Translations under genes and position numbers: made by a program | Shown: positions 1-9,071 of the stretch, piece by piece | Layout: every line of letters begins with the position of its first letter | Numbering within the stretch: the stretch's first letter is position 1 | Assembly: GCA_003023745.1 (NCBI GenBank) | Contig: PXYV01000014.1 | Coordinates: forward strand, 1-58,666 | Length of the DNA stretch: 58,666 bases | DNA from: Sulfobacillus acidophilus | GTDB taxonomy: Bacteria > Bacillota > Sulfobacillia > Sulfobacillales > Sulfobacillaceae | Reading direction: 5' to 3' | The notes under the pieces: generated by a model | Told to the model about the DNA's origin: nothing | What the model saw: only the letters and a program-made list of their open reading frames with translations | Database searches by the model: none

Positions 1-81
1 TGCTCTTGCGAGCCGCTCGACTTGCATGTATTAAGCACGCCGCCAGCGTTCGTCCTGAGCCAGGATCAAACTCTCCATGAC
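1..81 (-). rRNA. rrs: 16S ribosomal RNA, 5' end only
   Basis: Read on the minus strand, the sequence contains the near-universal 16S start (GAGTTTGATCCTGGCTCAG) followed by the conserved GACGAACGCTGGCGGCGTGC block. The gene runs off the left edge of the window, so only about 80 bases are present. The exact mature 5' end is estimated, placed a few bases before GAGAGTTTGATC. Two tandem promoters lie upstream, so this is the head of an rRNA operon transcribed leftwards. Confidence 0.97.
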
Positions 82-162
82 TCGTCCGCTACTTTACTGC
101 TCTCATCTTGGCGTTCATGTGGCATGATGATATAGTTTTCAAGGACCGGGTCGCAATTGCCG

Positions 163-191
163 ATTGTACCCCCCGCTCAACTTGCTGTCAA
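163..191 (-). promoter_or_regulatory. rRNA promoter P2 (sigma-A type)
   Basis: On the minus strand: TTGACA (-35, 186-191), a 17-base spacer, and TACAAT (-10, 163-168). The -35 is perfect and the -10 is one base off consensus. It sits about 80 bases before the mature 16S end, as expected for the promoter nearest an rRNA operon. Confidence 0.85.
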
Positions 192-241
192 GCGGTGTTC
201 AGTACCCTCACCAATTGCTCACTGCCGAAGCAGCAAGCGTT

Positions 242-270
242 ATGATAACACCGTTTCTCATGCTTTGCAA
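242..270 (-). promoter_or_regulatory. rRNA promoter P1 (sigma-A type)
   Basis: On the minus strand: TTGCAA (-35, 265-270), a 17-base spacer, and TATCAT (-10, 242-247). It lies about 79 bases upstream of P2, giving the tandem arrangement common for rRNA operons. From 300 to 428 I see no further feature. Confidence 0.7.
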
Positions 271-428
271 GCATAATGGCAAACCTTTTTCAGTGGACTG
301 ATCCCGCCTTCGCTTCACTGAAAGACACAAGCTTCTTGTTACATCGACCATGGCCGACTATCGCAGGTTTTACACAATCTCTCCACGCGTGAATGCGGCA
401 CCTTTCATGGCTATAGGGTACAGACCAG

Positions 429-940
429 TTAGTAGACTTGTTGTAGTGTTTTCACCCCACGCTGCAGAATTTTGACCGCGGCATTGACATCCTGCGCAGC
501 CTCGCGTCCGCTTGTCAGACACTGGTTAATAGGCATCGAGAGACCTTTTATTACCAAAGGTTTACAACCGCCACTGCAAAGTTGTGATGTGTGATATGGG
601 AACACTGTGATCCGGTGCTGTCCTGCGTTTTTTCATCTGCCGACTGTCAGGGAATAATCCCGGTTCCAGACGAAATCCAAGGCGGGTTTCGTAAACTGCA
701 CCCCGGGTCCACGGATGGCCCTGGGCTAGCACGCTCTTGTAGCGAGCAATGACGACCTTGATCACGGATTGGGCCGTTTGGGATCGCAAGAAGCAGTACG
801 TGGCTGTTTGGCAAGACGGCTTGCTGGAGCCAATGGGTGGCTGCAACAATCTCAAAAACCCAATTGCACCCCTGGCGATAGGCCTCAACCGTCTCTTGCA
901 TTTCGGAAAGCCTCTGCGCCGAGATCAGTGACCCTCTCAT
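429..940 (-). pseudogene. tnpB: Decayed IS200/IS605-family tnpB
   Basis: Three fragments in different minus-strand frames together resemble a TnpB protein. From about 940 the reading MQETVEAYRQGCNWVFEI matches the conserved TnpB N-terminus. It shifts frame near 800-840 into TATYCFLRSQTAQSVIKVV, which fits the segment that follows in TnpB. At 521-429 a third piece, GREAAQDVNAAVKILQRG, resembles the C-terminal D-x-N-A-A-x-N-I-L block after the last zinc-binding motif and ends in TAA. The middle, including most of the RuvC core and zinc finger, is missing, so the protein cannot be active. No tnpA or clear transposon end is visible. The relic lies just upstream of the rRNA promoters. Confidence 0.72.
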
Positions 941-987
941 GAGCTATGATAGGACACAGGATCATAGAGAAGGGACCGAACAACACC

Positions 988-2586
988 ATGGCCTCGATAT
1001 CCACCCATAACGTGCGCATCAGCCTCGCTGGCTCACTCATTGTTGACCAAGTAACATTTACGTTGTCACCTGGAGATCGAATCGCCCTGGTCGGCCCAAA
1101 CGGCATGGGCAAAACTACCTTTCTCAAAGTAGTAAGCGGTGAACTCGAGGCCGAGAGCGGATCCGTACAGCGTGCACCCACAATCTCAGTGGCGCGATTA
1201 GAGCAATGGCAATCCAGCCCTCACGCAACCATCTACGATGTCGCCAACCAGGCCAATCCCACCCTCGGCGCCATTGAACAACAACTCCGTCACCTAGAGC
1301 GACAAATGGCCGATCCGCAACACGCCGACAACTTGGATACAATGGTCGCGCAATGGGGCACCCTATCGGAACAGTATCAGGCTCTGGGCGGTTACGAATG
1401 GGAATCGCGGGTAAAGACCGGGCTGCAAAAGCTGGGATTCCTACCTGAACGCTGGAATGACAGTCCTAATCAGCTATCAGGCGGCGAGGCACATCGGCTC
1501 GCGCTTCTTGCGGTCATTCTTTCCGGCACAGACGTGTGGCTTCTCGACGAACCCACAAACCATCTGGATATTCAAGCCATCGCTTGGCTGGAGGACACTC
1601 TCAAAGGCGCATCTGCGGCCATGATAATTGTGTCGCACGACCGCGCCTTTGTAAATCGCGTGGCAACTCGGACCATGAGTTGGGAGGACGGTTCGTTTTG
1701 GATTGCCAACGGATCGTGGGCACACTATCAGCGTCAGCGCGAAGAACGCTTACGCCTGCAAGCCACGCTCTGGCAACGCCAACAAGAAGAAGAACGCCGC
1801 CTCAAGGCCTATATCGATCGCTGGCGTTCTGGTACACGCGCCCGGCAAGCCCAAAGTCGCATAAAACGCCTCCAGCGTGTAGAAGCGAACCGTCCAACTC
1901 CGCACACCACGTTAGATCGGACGGCATTCACTCTAACCCACCAGGGGCAAGAATCCATCGGCCACCTCCCGGCTGCGCGCATTGACCATCTAGAAGTACG
2001 ACGGCCAAATCGCGTCTGGCAACCTATTGACAATCTTTCTCTTCCATTAAATGCCCGCGTTGCCTTGGTCGGGCCCAACGGCACGGGAAAGACGTCACTG
2101 CTGGAAGCGCTTTTAACCGAGCCCGCCGTTCGCTGGAACCCCGATGTCACCTGTGCCTACCTCCCACAAACCGCTGTGCAAGAACTGCCCCGCGACGTTA
2201 TCGCGATAGACTACGCCTACGACCTGGGCTGGGATCGCGAACAGATCTATTACTTGGGAGCGCGATTTGGCATTGGCGCCAATTTATGGGACCAACCCCT
2301 TATCACCTGGTCGGGCGGCGAACGAGCTCGTTTAAAACTTCTTGAAACGCTTATGACCCCAGCACAAGCGCTCATCTTGGATGAACCAACCAATCACTTG
2401 GACGTGCGCATGCGAGAAGCGTTGGAGCGCCTGTTGGTCGATTACCCCGGCCTGTTAATCATCGCCAGCCACGACCGCGCTTTTTTAGAAAAAGTCAGCA
2501 CCCACACTTGGTGGTCCCTGGGCGATGCGTTTTACTTCGAACGTACGCCTTACCGCATCGATCGTGCTCAACCCCTGAACACTTGA
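988..2586 (+). CDS. ABC-F family ATPase (ribosome-associated)
   Basis: A soluble protein of about 532 residues with two ABC ATPase domains in tandem and no membrane segments. Domain 1 has Walker A GPNGMGKTT (about residue 36), signature LSGGE (about 163) and Walker B with DEPTNHLD (about 190). Domain 2 has GPNGTGKTS (about 362), WSGGERAR (about 441) and a second DEPTNHLD (about 468). The charged helical linker (about 255-290, rich in Arg, Gln and Glu) is the P-site tRNA interaction motif region of ABC-F proteins, which act on ribosomes in translation quality control or antibiotic protection. An in-frame ATG exists at 946, but ATG 988 follows a purine-rich AGAAGGGA and directly precedes the domain. 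It is unclear whether this is an EttA/Uup-type housekeeping factor or a resistance type. Confidence 0.9.
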   Translation: MASISTHNVRISLAGSLIVDQVTFTLSPGDRIALVGPNGMGKTTFLKVVSGELEAESGSVQRAPTISVARLEQWQSSPHATIYDVANQANPTLGAIEQQLRHLERQMADPQHADNLDTMVAQWGTLSEQYQALGGYEWESRVKTGLQKLGFLPERWNDSPNQLSGGEAHRLALLAVILSGTDVWLLDEPTNHLDIQAIAWLEDTLKGASAAMIIVSHDRAFVNRVATRTMSWEDGSFWIANGSWAHYQRQREERLRLQATLWQRQQEEERRLKAYIDRWRSGTRARQAQSRIKRLQRVEANRPTPHTTLDRTAFTLTHQGQESIGHLPAARIDHLEVRRPNRVWQPIDNLSLPLNARVALVGPNGTGKTSLLEALLTEPAVRWNPDVTCAYLPQTAVQELPRDVIAIDYAYDLGWDREQIYYLGARFGIGANLWDQPLITWSGGERARLKLLETLMTPAQALILDEPTNHLDVRMREALERLLVDYPGLLIIASHDRAFLEKVSTHTWWSLGDAFYFERTPYRIDRAQPLNT

Positions 2587-2857
2587 TAGGTACTGGGGTA
2601 TCATTGGTAGCAATAGGAATTCATCGATTTTCACGCACTTTACCCACAGTCTTTGCACCAGTGCGGCCACAATTGCTGTCAAACTAGAGGAATCTTCGTC
2701 AATTTATCCCAAAACCTCTCGATCTTAGCCGATTAATGACTATAATCAAGGTATTAAATGATATTATTCGCGCTTCGATAACCGCCTCGCACTGCAGTCA
2801 GGAGACGTAGACCGATCCGACAATGATACCCGTCGGGGTGTTCAGGAGGTACCGTGA
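2587..2857. other. Intergenic leader before cydA
   Basis: No gene is visible. A TATAAT at 2741-2746 (plus strand) is a candidate -10 for cydAB, but no good -35 lies 16-18 bases upstream, so an activator may be needed. The ribosome binding site AGGAGGT at 2845-2851 serves the cydA ATG at 2858. Confidence 0.4.
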
Positions 2858-4261
2858 ATGAGCCAAGTCGCACTTGCTCGCATCCAATTTGGTGGGGTGA
2901 CTATTTATCATTTTCTGTTTGTGCCGATTACAATTTGTGCCGATTACAATCGGACTGGACCTCTTGCTGGCCGTTTTGGAAACGCGCTATTGGAAGAACC
3001 CGACTCCACAAGGCCGACAAACCCTCAACTTCTTTGGTCGGCTGTTCTTGATTAACTTCGCCGTCGGGGTCGTGACGGGGATCTTTCAACAGTTTCAATT
3101 TGGGATGAACTGGTCTAATTACTCCCGTTTTGTGGGGGATATCTTTGGCGCGCCATTGGCAGTGGAAGCGTTAGCCGCCTTCTTTCTCGAATCCACTTTT
3201 CTGGGTGTCTGGATCTTTGGGTGGGATCGCGTCTCCCCGCGCATTCATGTGTGGTCGATGTGGCTCGTAGCCATCGGATCGAGCATGTCGGCCTTTTGGA
3301 TTTTGGCAGCTAACGCCTGGATGCAAGAACCTGTCGGCTATAAAATTGTTCATGGTCGAGCGGAAATGACAAATTTTTGGGCCATTGTGACCAATCCACA
3401 ACTTTTGCGCGAATTTCCGCATACCGAAATTGCAGCGCTAGCCACCGGTGCCTTTTTCTTGATAGGTATCAGCGCCTACTTTTTGTCACGCCGCCAATAC
3501 GTCGAATGGTTTGAAGCTCCGCTAAAAATTGGCCTCATTGTGGCTGCAATCGCTAGTGTGCTGGTGATCGTGATCGGCAGTGAGCAAGCGTCTCATTTAA
3601 TCGTCGCTCAGCCAATGAAGATGGCCGCAGCGGAAGCGTTGTGGAAGACCAGTCCGCTGCACGCACCGTGGACACTCTTTCCCATTTTCAACCCAGTAAC
3701 CGGCCACGCCTGGTTTGCGATCAAGATACCGGATTTACTGTCCATCTTGGCCTACAATCGATTTTCAGGTCGCGTACTGGGCATCACAGAGTTACAACAT
3801 CTGTATGTACACCGCTATGGTCCGGGATTTTATGTGCCTCCGGTTCTTGTAACATTTTGGAGTTTCCGCATCATGATCTTCATTGGATTTCTCATGGCTG
3901 CCGTGACCATTTGGGGTGTCTGGCTGATGCATAAAGGCAAGCTGTTGCCGCATCCCGCTATTTACGAATGATGGTATGGGCCATTGCTCTGCCCAGCCTT
4001 GCCAATATTATGGGATGGGTCATGACGGAAGTAGGTCGACAGCCTTGGATCGTGTTCGGACTACAGCGCACCGTCGATGGTATTTCACCGTCGGTTTCGG
4101 CAACACAAGTGTGGATCACGCTCATTGGCTTTTTCATTCTGTACACCATTATGGGCATTGTGGAAGTGTCGTTACTGATCAAATTTGTGCGCCTAGGACC
4201 TGAGGCCGAAGAGCCCGAACCTGAAAATCCCGATCTTTCGCTTTTGCAAAACCTAACCTAA
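2858..4261 (+). pseudogene. cydA: Cytochrome bd oxidase subunit I, frameshifted twice
   Basis: CydA would bind three haems and oxidise quinol in the membrane. ATG 2858 follows AGGAGGT and encodes a normal start (MSQVALARIQFGG...). A 16-base tandem duplication at 2918-2949 then throws the frame. Removing one copy restores HFLFVPITIGLDLLLAVLET and the long reading to 3971, where TGA stops translation. The C-terminus continues in another frame from 3968 with the family motif GRQPW. Adding one base near 3969 (reading EWMVWA) restores the frame. Both repairs give 462 residues, a normal CydA length with the short Q-loop of the cyanide-insensitive type. The gene is otherwise well conserved, so decay looks recent, or the changes are assembly errors. 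Confidence 0.85.
2918..2949. repeat. 16-base perfect tandem duplication inside cydA
   Basis: The unit TTTGTGCCGATTACAA occurs at 2918-2933 and again at 2934-2949. Since 16 is not a multiple of three, it shifts the cydA frame about 20 codons after the start. Deleting one unit restores a canonical CydA N-terminus. Confidence 0.95.
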
Positions 4262-4295
4262 GGTCCTCGTCCAAACCCAAAGGAGGTTAGTTTTC

Positions 4296-5309
4296 GTGGT
4301 TTTACCCATCGTATGGTTCGTGTTGGTCGCGGTTTTGTTTGTTGGCTATTTCATTTTGGAAGGGTTCGACTACGGCGTCGGCATTCTCTTACCCTGGGTG
4401 GCTAAGACAGATATAGAACGCCGCGCGGTGTTGGCCACGATTGGACCGGTGTGGGACGCTAACGAAGTCTAGTTAATCACGGCTGCCGGAGCTATGTTTG
4501 CGGCATTTCCCAACTGGTATGCTACATTGTTTAGCGGTTTTTATCTCATATTGTTTTTATTGATTGTGTCCTTGGTGTTTCGTGGCGTCGCCATCGAGTT
4601 TCGCAGCAAGGACATGCGGCCCCAGTGGCGCCGAACGCTGGATATCTTAATCTTTATCGGTAGTCTCATTCCGCCTCTGGTTTGGGGATTAATATTGGGC
4701 AACCTGCTCCACGGTGTCCCCATCGATGCGCAGATGAACTACGTGGGTTCGTTCGGAACCCTCTTGAATCCTTACGCCCTGGTTGGCGCTGTGTCGACCG
4801 CCTTGCTCTTTACCTTGCACGGAGCCTTGTACCTGGGTCTAAAGGCCCCCGAACCCTTGGGAAACCGTGCTCAGTCTCTCGCGTACCGCGTGGGACTATG
4901 GGCTACCATCTTCTATTTCGGATTCGTCGCACTTAGTTATGTCTACAGCAGATTTGCGCACAAACTGGGGGTGAATCCCGGGCCCATTCCCATTTTGGCC
5001 GGTGTCAGCATGATAGCGGTTCGCTTTCTCTTGCCCGGCAAGCGCTACGGCTGGGCATTTGCCGCCACCGCCCTTACGATTGCGCTGTCTGCCATTAGCG
5101 CCTTTTTAGTGCTATTCCCGAATGTGATGATCTCATCCCTCAATCCGCGCTGGAATTTGACCATCTACAACGCTTCGTCTAATCCTTACAGTCTCAAGGT
5201 CATGAGCATTCTCGCGCTGTTCTTGATTCCCTTGGTGCTCGCCTATCAAGCCTGGAGCTATTGGGTTTTTCGTCGCCGCGTGCGCTTGGACGAAACCTTC
5301 CACTATTAA
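4296..5309 (+). pseudogene. cydB: Cytochrome bd oxidase subunit II with in-frame amber stop
   Basis: CydB pairs with CydA in the bd quinol oxidase. GTG 4296 follows AGGAGG (4281-4286), and the reading begins [20 protein letters not shown] with the family motif EGFDYGVG. At 4470-4472 a TAG replaces the Trp codon expected in the GPVWDxNEVWLITA motif. The same frame continues uninterrupted to 5309, giving 337 residues in all, a normal CydB length. A single G-to-A change from TGG explains the stop. Unless the amber is suppressed or the base is a sequencing error, only a 58-residue peptide is made. An internal ATG at 4494 heads the remaining reading but lacks the first helix and a ribosome binding site. 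It is 34 bases downstream of the broken cydA. Confidence 0.87.
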
Positions 5310-5357
5310 TAGGGTCAAATCCGCCCATCCCCGCGACATCCCGACCTTTGCTGGCGA

Positions 5358-5921
5358 TTAGCTAACACCGGCAAAGTCAACACGTTCCGCACGCGCGGTC
5401 GCGCTGGCCCGATCCGGGTAACTCAGGTACGCCACGACAACATTGAGTTCCTGCACGATCTGTTCAGCATCAATCGTGCGTCCCTCACCTAGTTTGATAG
5501 GCTCGGTGGTATGGGCGTTCTCGATCAATGTCAAGTTATAACCGCGCTCGAGTGCGGCATAGGCGGTAGACCTGATGCACCAGTTCGTCTGAGCACCGGC
5601 CAGGACGATATGGTCAACCCCTAAATGCATAAGCGCATCATTGAGGCCTGTCTTTTCAAACGCCGAATTAAAGCGCTTTTGAATCATGACTTCACCCTCA
5701 TCAGGAACCAACGGGGCCATCAACTGCCAGTCCGGGCTTTGCAACACCAAGGCGTCACTCGCATGCTGAACCCAGACCACCGGTACGCCTTGATGACGCG
5801 CTCGCTCCACCAGGCAGGCAATATTCTCAGTGACCTCTGCAAAATTCCAGCACTGACTTAAGACACCCACTTGCGCGTCAACCACCACCACCGCGCTTTT
5901 CAGGGGCCGATTGACGCCCAT
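5358..5921 (-). CDS. Isochorismatase-family cysteine hydrolase
   Basis: A 187-residue protein, the normal length for the isochorismatase-like (nicotinamidase/YcaC) superfamily. The catalytic triad can be placed: Asp15 in VVVDAQ, Lys82 in IQKRF and Cys115 in TNWCIRST, where the preceding GAQTNWC is the typical nucleophile elbow. The triad is complete, so it is probably active. The substrate (nicotinamide, a carbamoyl compound or another amide) cannot be read from sequence. It is cytosolic, with no signal peptide. It is convergent with cydB (48 bases apart) and transcribed alone. Confidence 0.85.
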   Translation of the reverse strand: MGVNRPLKSAVVVVDAQVGVLSQCWNFAEVTENIACLVERARHQGVPVVWVQHASDALVLQSPDWQLMAPLVPDEGEVMIQKRFNSAFEKTGLNDALMHLGVDHIVLAGAQTNWCIRSTAYAALERGYNLTLIENAHTTEPIKLGEGRTIDAEQIVQELNVVVAYLSYPDRASATARAERVDFAGVS

Positions 5922-6093
5922 CGAGGAGCCCCCCTCTTATTGACGATTCTACTGCAATATTGTGCGACAGCTGCCGGGTTAAAGTGCGGCTGCTGTCTTT
6001 AGGACACTCGCCCCCCGGTACGGGCATGCGCTGGACAACCCTTGTGAGAAGACATGCGGCTTTTCTTCCAACATTCTACTTTTTGTCGTCACC

Positions 6094-6651
6094 TCAGGAA
6101 GTCGCAAAAATGTCGCTAGTGGTTGCCTGCTCCTGGTCGATTAACAGTTTGGCACGTTGAACTTCCTCGGGCGATCCGTGCACAATCAACACATATTTAT
6201 CTGCCTTGAGCGCCTCTTCATAACGAATCACTTGTTGTTTGGGCACGCCCAGATTGACGAGCGCAACTCCTAAGGCGCTTAATCCGCCGACCACCACACC
6301 GCCTTCGAGGGCTCCCACCAAAATAGCCACCAACGGACCGGCCGCCAAAATAGGCCCAAGACCGGGAATCAGGAAGAAGCCGGTGCCGAAAAGAAGTCCC
6401 CAAAATCCGCCCCAAATAGCACCCCAGGTGGCCCCCAGTCCGCCCCAGACCCGCATCTTATCCCCCACTGTATAGTAGCCCACCGGATGCTCCTCGGAGT
6501 GATACCCCTTGCCCACAATTGACAGTTTTTTCATATCAAAACCGGCCCGCTGCAGTTCTTTGACCGCATGATCCGCGAGCTCGTGCGTATCATAAATCGC
6601 AATCGCCGCGGAACTATCCATAGGGTTATGTTGGTTCTTCTCATCCATCAT
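6094..6651 (-). CDS. Glycine-rich stress-type membrane protein (YflT/GSP17M-like N-terminus)
   Basis: A 185-residue protein. Residues 15-60 (AIYDTHELADHAVKELQRAG, then a SIVGKGYHSEEHPVGYY segment) resemble the general stress protein 17M-like domain. A long Gly/Ala/Trp-rich hydrophobic stretch follows (about 68-135), probably two or three membrane-inserted helices. A hydrophilic C-terminal region (about 138-175, RYEEALKADKYVLIVHGSPEEV) looks like a second small alpha/beta unit. ATG 6651 follows GGGAGG. Function is unknown; the family is usually described as a stress protein of unassigned role. It is monocistronic. Confidence 0.7.
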   Translation of the reverse strand: MMDEKNQHNPMDSSAAIAIYDTHELADHAVKELQRAGFDMKKLSIVGKGYHSEEHPVGYYTVGDKMRVWGGLGATWGAIWGGFWGLLFGTGFFLIPGLGPILAAGPLVAILVGALEGGVVVGGLSALGVALVNLGVPKQQVIRYEEALKADKYVLIVHGSPEEVQRAKLLIDQEQATTSDIFATS

Positions 6652-6758
6652 ATTCGCCTCCCTGTCGTTTTTGCCACGTCGCGTGACTTTCCCAATGTGT
6701 GAATCGATTCGTACCCGACACGCTCCTTCAATCCCGTACAGTCTATCATGCTTACCCG

Positions 6759-8318
6759 CTATGAATACTGCTCCGCCACCGCCTTCATTTGCATGAACTG
6801 CAGCACATAGTTGGGGCTTCCAGTCTTGGAGTCGGTTCCTGACATATTAAATCCGCCAAAGGGATGGGCCCCCACCACCGCTCCCGTGCACTTACGGTTA
6901 ATGTACAGATTGCCGACGTAAAATTCCTCACGCGCCTGCTCAATACGGTCACGGCGCTTGCTGTAGACGGACCCGGTCAACCCGTATTCGGTGTCATTGG
7001 CGATCTGCAGGGCATGCGTAAAGTCTTTGGCCCGCACAAAAGCCAATACCGGGCCAAATATCTCTTCTTGCTCAAGCTTGGACCCCGGCTCTACATCGGC
7101 TACCACCGTCGGTGCAATAAAATATCCATTCTGGTTCGGATTCGTCTCGCGCTCGCCGCCATACACAAGCCGGGCGTGTTCACGGCCCCAATCGATATAG
7201 CTTGCAATCTTGGAAAACGCCTGGGCATCGATCACCGGGCCCATCTGATGTTCATACGTTTCGGCTGAACCTACCTTGAGATCGCGCGTCAGTTCCACCA
7301 CCCGCTCGAGCACCATCTCATAGACGCTGTCGACCACGATCGCGCGAGAACAGGCTGAGCATTTCTGTCCTTGAAATCCGAACGCGGATTGCACAATACC
7401 CTGGCACGCTGCTTCCAAATCTGCCGTTTCATCTACGACGATGGCATCTTTGCCGCCCATTTCGGCCACGACCCGTTTGATCCAACGCTGACCCGGTTGA
7501 TGTTCGGCCGCTAATCGATTAATGCGCAGCCCAACCTCCCGAGAGCCGGTAAAGCTGATGAAACGCGTCAAAGGATGGGTCACCAAGTGATCCCCAATCA
7601 CCCCGCCATCGCCGGGCACAAAATTCAAAACCCCCGCCGGAAGGCCTGCTTCTTCCATAATCTCGACAAACTGGGCGGCGATAATGGGGGTGGCGCTGGC
7701 TGGCTTTAATAACACGGCATTGCCGGCGACAATCGCGGCGCTCGTCATTCCCGTCAAAATCGCCAAGGGGAAATTCCACGGCGGAATGATGGCACCAACG
7801 CCTAATGGCTGGTAAAAAGCGGTATCGTCTTCTCCAGGCAGCGGGACCAATGGCACCCCTTGCGACAACCGTTCGAGTTGGCGGCCATAGTATTCAAGGA
7901 AATCTATCGCCTCGGCGACATCCCCATCGGCTTCGGCCCAGGTTTTGCCCGCCTCCAGTATCTCCCAAGCCGCCAACTCAAACTTGCGCCGACGCATAAT
8001 CGCCGCCGCTTTGTACAAATAGCGTGCGCGCGCCGCACCCGGTACCCGCTTCCAACGTTCAAACGCCTGCCAGGCAACCCGAAGTGCCTCATCAATGTGG
8101 GTCTGGTTCGCCTTCGCCACACGCCCAATCACTTGGGCAGGATTTCCTGGATTGGTTGACACCAGTTCCGCTTCACTCAAAACTTTTGAGGGGCCAATCA
8201 CCATGCTGTACAAGCGATCCAACCGCCCCTTGACCTCCGTCAAGCCCGCGCTCATCAACCGCCGGTTAGATTCCTGTGAAAAGTCGGTAAGAGGCTCATT
8301 GTGGTATGGCAGAACAGA
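6759..8318 (-). CDS. pruA: L-glutamate gamma-semialdehyde (P5C) dehydrogenase
   Basis: An aldehyde dehydrogenase of 519 residues that oxidises glutamate semialdehyde to glutamate with NAD, the last step of proline and arginine catabolism. The catalytic Cys lies in GQKCSACSR (about residue 320) and the general-base Glu in VAEMGGKD. The N-terminal LPYHNEPLTDF and the GQKCSA context are typical of the RocA/PruA1 group rather than other ALDHs. ATG 8318 is chosen because AAAGGTGG stands 8 bases before it; a TTG at 8351 would add 11 residues without a better site. No proline dehydrogenase is in the window. Confidence 0.92.
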   Translation of the reverse strand, partial: SVLPYHNEPLTDFSQESNRRLMSAGLTEVKGRLDRLYSMVIGPSKVLSEAELVSTNPGNPAQVIGRVAKANQTHIDEALRVAWQAFERWKRVPGAARARYLYKAAAIMRRRKFELAAWEILEAGKTWAEADGDVAEAIDFLEYYGRQLERLSQGVPLVPLPGEDDTAFYQPLGVGAIIPPWNFPLAILTGMTSAAIVAGNAVLLKPASATPIIAAQFVEIMEEAGLPAGVLNFVPGDGGVIGDHLVTHPLTRFISFTGSREVGLRINRLAAEHQPGQRWIKRVVAEMGGKDAIVVDETADLEAACQGIVQSAFGFQGQKCSACSRAIVVDSVYEMVLERVVELTRDLKVGSAETYEHQMGPVIDAQAFSKIASYIDWGREHARLVYGGERETNPNQNGYFIAPTVVADVEPGSKLEQEEIFGPVLAFVRAKDFTHALQIANDTEYGLTGSVYSKRRDRIEQAREEFYVGNLYINRKCTGAVVGAHPFGGFNMSGTDSKTGSPNYVLQFMQMKAVAEQYS

Positions 8319-8379
8319 CATCCAACCCGCCACCTTTCTCTGTTTAGACAAATTTGCACCGTAGCACTTAGCATATCAA

Positions 8380-8799
8380 TTATCGGCTGCGCGCAAACCG
8401 GGCATATATGTCTGGGGCGAACCGGTCGAGCCGCCGCGCCCGACCCTCGACCACAAATGCGTGTTCTGTCAATCCCTCAAGCGCCACCACGTTGGTCTGG
8501 TGTGGCGCTAAGACGCGATAGCGAAAGCTGACTCGAGTGGGGGTGACGGTCTCGGACTCCACGACTAGCCGTACCGGATCGCCAGGATGTAACGTGTGAT
8601 GAAAAGACGCCGTCGCCGACTTCACCAAAAGTTCAATCCCCTGCGGACGCAGCACCTCATAGTAATCGAGATCGTGGTCCACAAGCCATACAATGCGCCC
8701 TTCCGAGAACCAGTCAAATACCCGGGCATGATAAATAATGCCCGCGGCATCACATTCTGCCCACCGTACCCGGCTATGCCACTCTGATCCCACGCCCAC
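8380..8799 (-). CDS. Acyl-CoA thioesterase, YbgC/4HBT hotdog family
   Basis: A 139-residue single hotdog-fold protein. The active-site loop WAECDAAGIIYHARVFDW carries the conserved Asp near residue 17 and the Tyr-His pair typical of 4-hydroxybenzoyl-CoA/YbgC thioesterases, which hydrolyse acyl-CoAs in the cytosol. Three in-frame GTGs cluster at the start; 8799 is preferred because GGGAGG lies 6 bases upstream. The gene precedes pruA on the same strand with a 61-base gap, so the two may be co-transcribed. The natural substrate is unknown. Confidence 0.85.
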   Translation of the reverse strand: MGVGSEWHSRVRWAECDAAGIIYHARVFDWFSEGRIVWLVDHDLDYYEVLRPQGIELLVKSATASFHHTLHPGDPVRLVVESETVTPTRVSFRYRVLAPHQTNVVALEGLTEHAFVVEGRARRLDRFAPDIYARFARSR

Positions 8800-8842
8800 C
8801 TGCACCCTCCCGTCCCCCGTTCTTATGCCTTCACCATCATAA

Positions 8843-8868
8843 CAAAAAGACCGCCGGTTCTGGCGGTA
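8843..8868 (-). terminator. Intrinsic terminator after tRNA-Glu
   Basis: On the minus strand, ACCGCC-AGAACC-GGCGGT forms a 6-bp GC-rich stem followed by CTTTTTG. It lies just downstream of the tRNA-Gln/tRNA-Glu pair and would end their transcript. Confidence 0.75.
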
Positions 8869-8878
8869 TGGTCTAACA

Positions 8879-8954
8879 TGGTAGCCCCAAGCGGATTCGA
8901 ACCGCTGTTTCCGGAATGAGGGTCCGGCGTCCTAGGCCTCTAGACTATGGGGCC
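8879..8954 (-). tRNA. tRNA-Glu (CTC)
   Basis: The cloverleaf is readable on the minus strand: acceptor GGCCCCA pairs with TGGGGCT, the anticodon stem CCGGA/TCCGG encloses loop CCCTCAT (anticodon CTC), and the T-arm contains GGTTCGAATCC. The terminal CCA is encoded (8879-8881). It lies one base from tRNA-Gln in the same transcript. Confidence 0.95.
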
Positions 8955-8955
8955 C

Positions 8956-9029
8956 TGGCTGGGGGACCAGGATTCGAACCTGGGCGAGATGATCCAGAGT
9001 CACCTATGCTACCGCTACATCATCCCCCA
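8956..9029 (-). tRNA. tRNA-Gln (CTG)
   Basis: On the minus strand: acceptor TGGGGGA/TCCCCCA, anticodon stem GGTGA/TCATC around loop CTCTGGA (anticodon CTG), T-arm GGTTCGAATCC, discriminator G and encoded CCA at 8956-8958. The weak first acceptor pair (T-A) is characteristic of tRNA-Gln. Confidence 0.95.
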
Positions 9030-9042
9030 ACAAGCACATTTG

Positions 9043-9071
9043 ATTATACGCGCTTTACATGCTCGACGCAA
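9043..9071 (-). promoter_or_regulatory. Promoter of the tRNA-Gln/tRNA-Glu unit
   Basis: On the minus strand: TTGCGT (9066-9071), a 17-base spacer, and a perfect TATAAT (9043-9048). It lies 14 bases upstream of the mature tRNA-Gln 5' end. Confidence 0.82.

Noticed and set aside
749..931. 60-codon plus-strand open frame upstream of the ABC-F gene
   Set aside because: It lies opposite the tnpB relic, has no ribosome binding site and no family resemblance.
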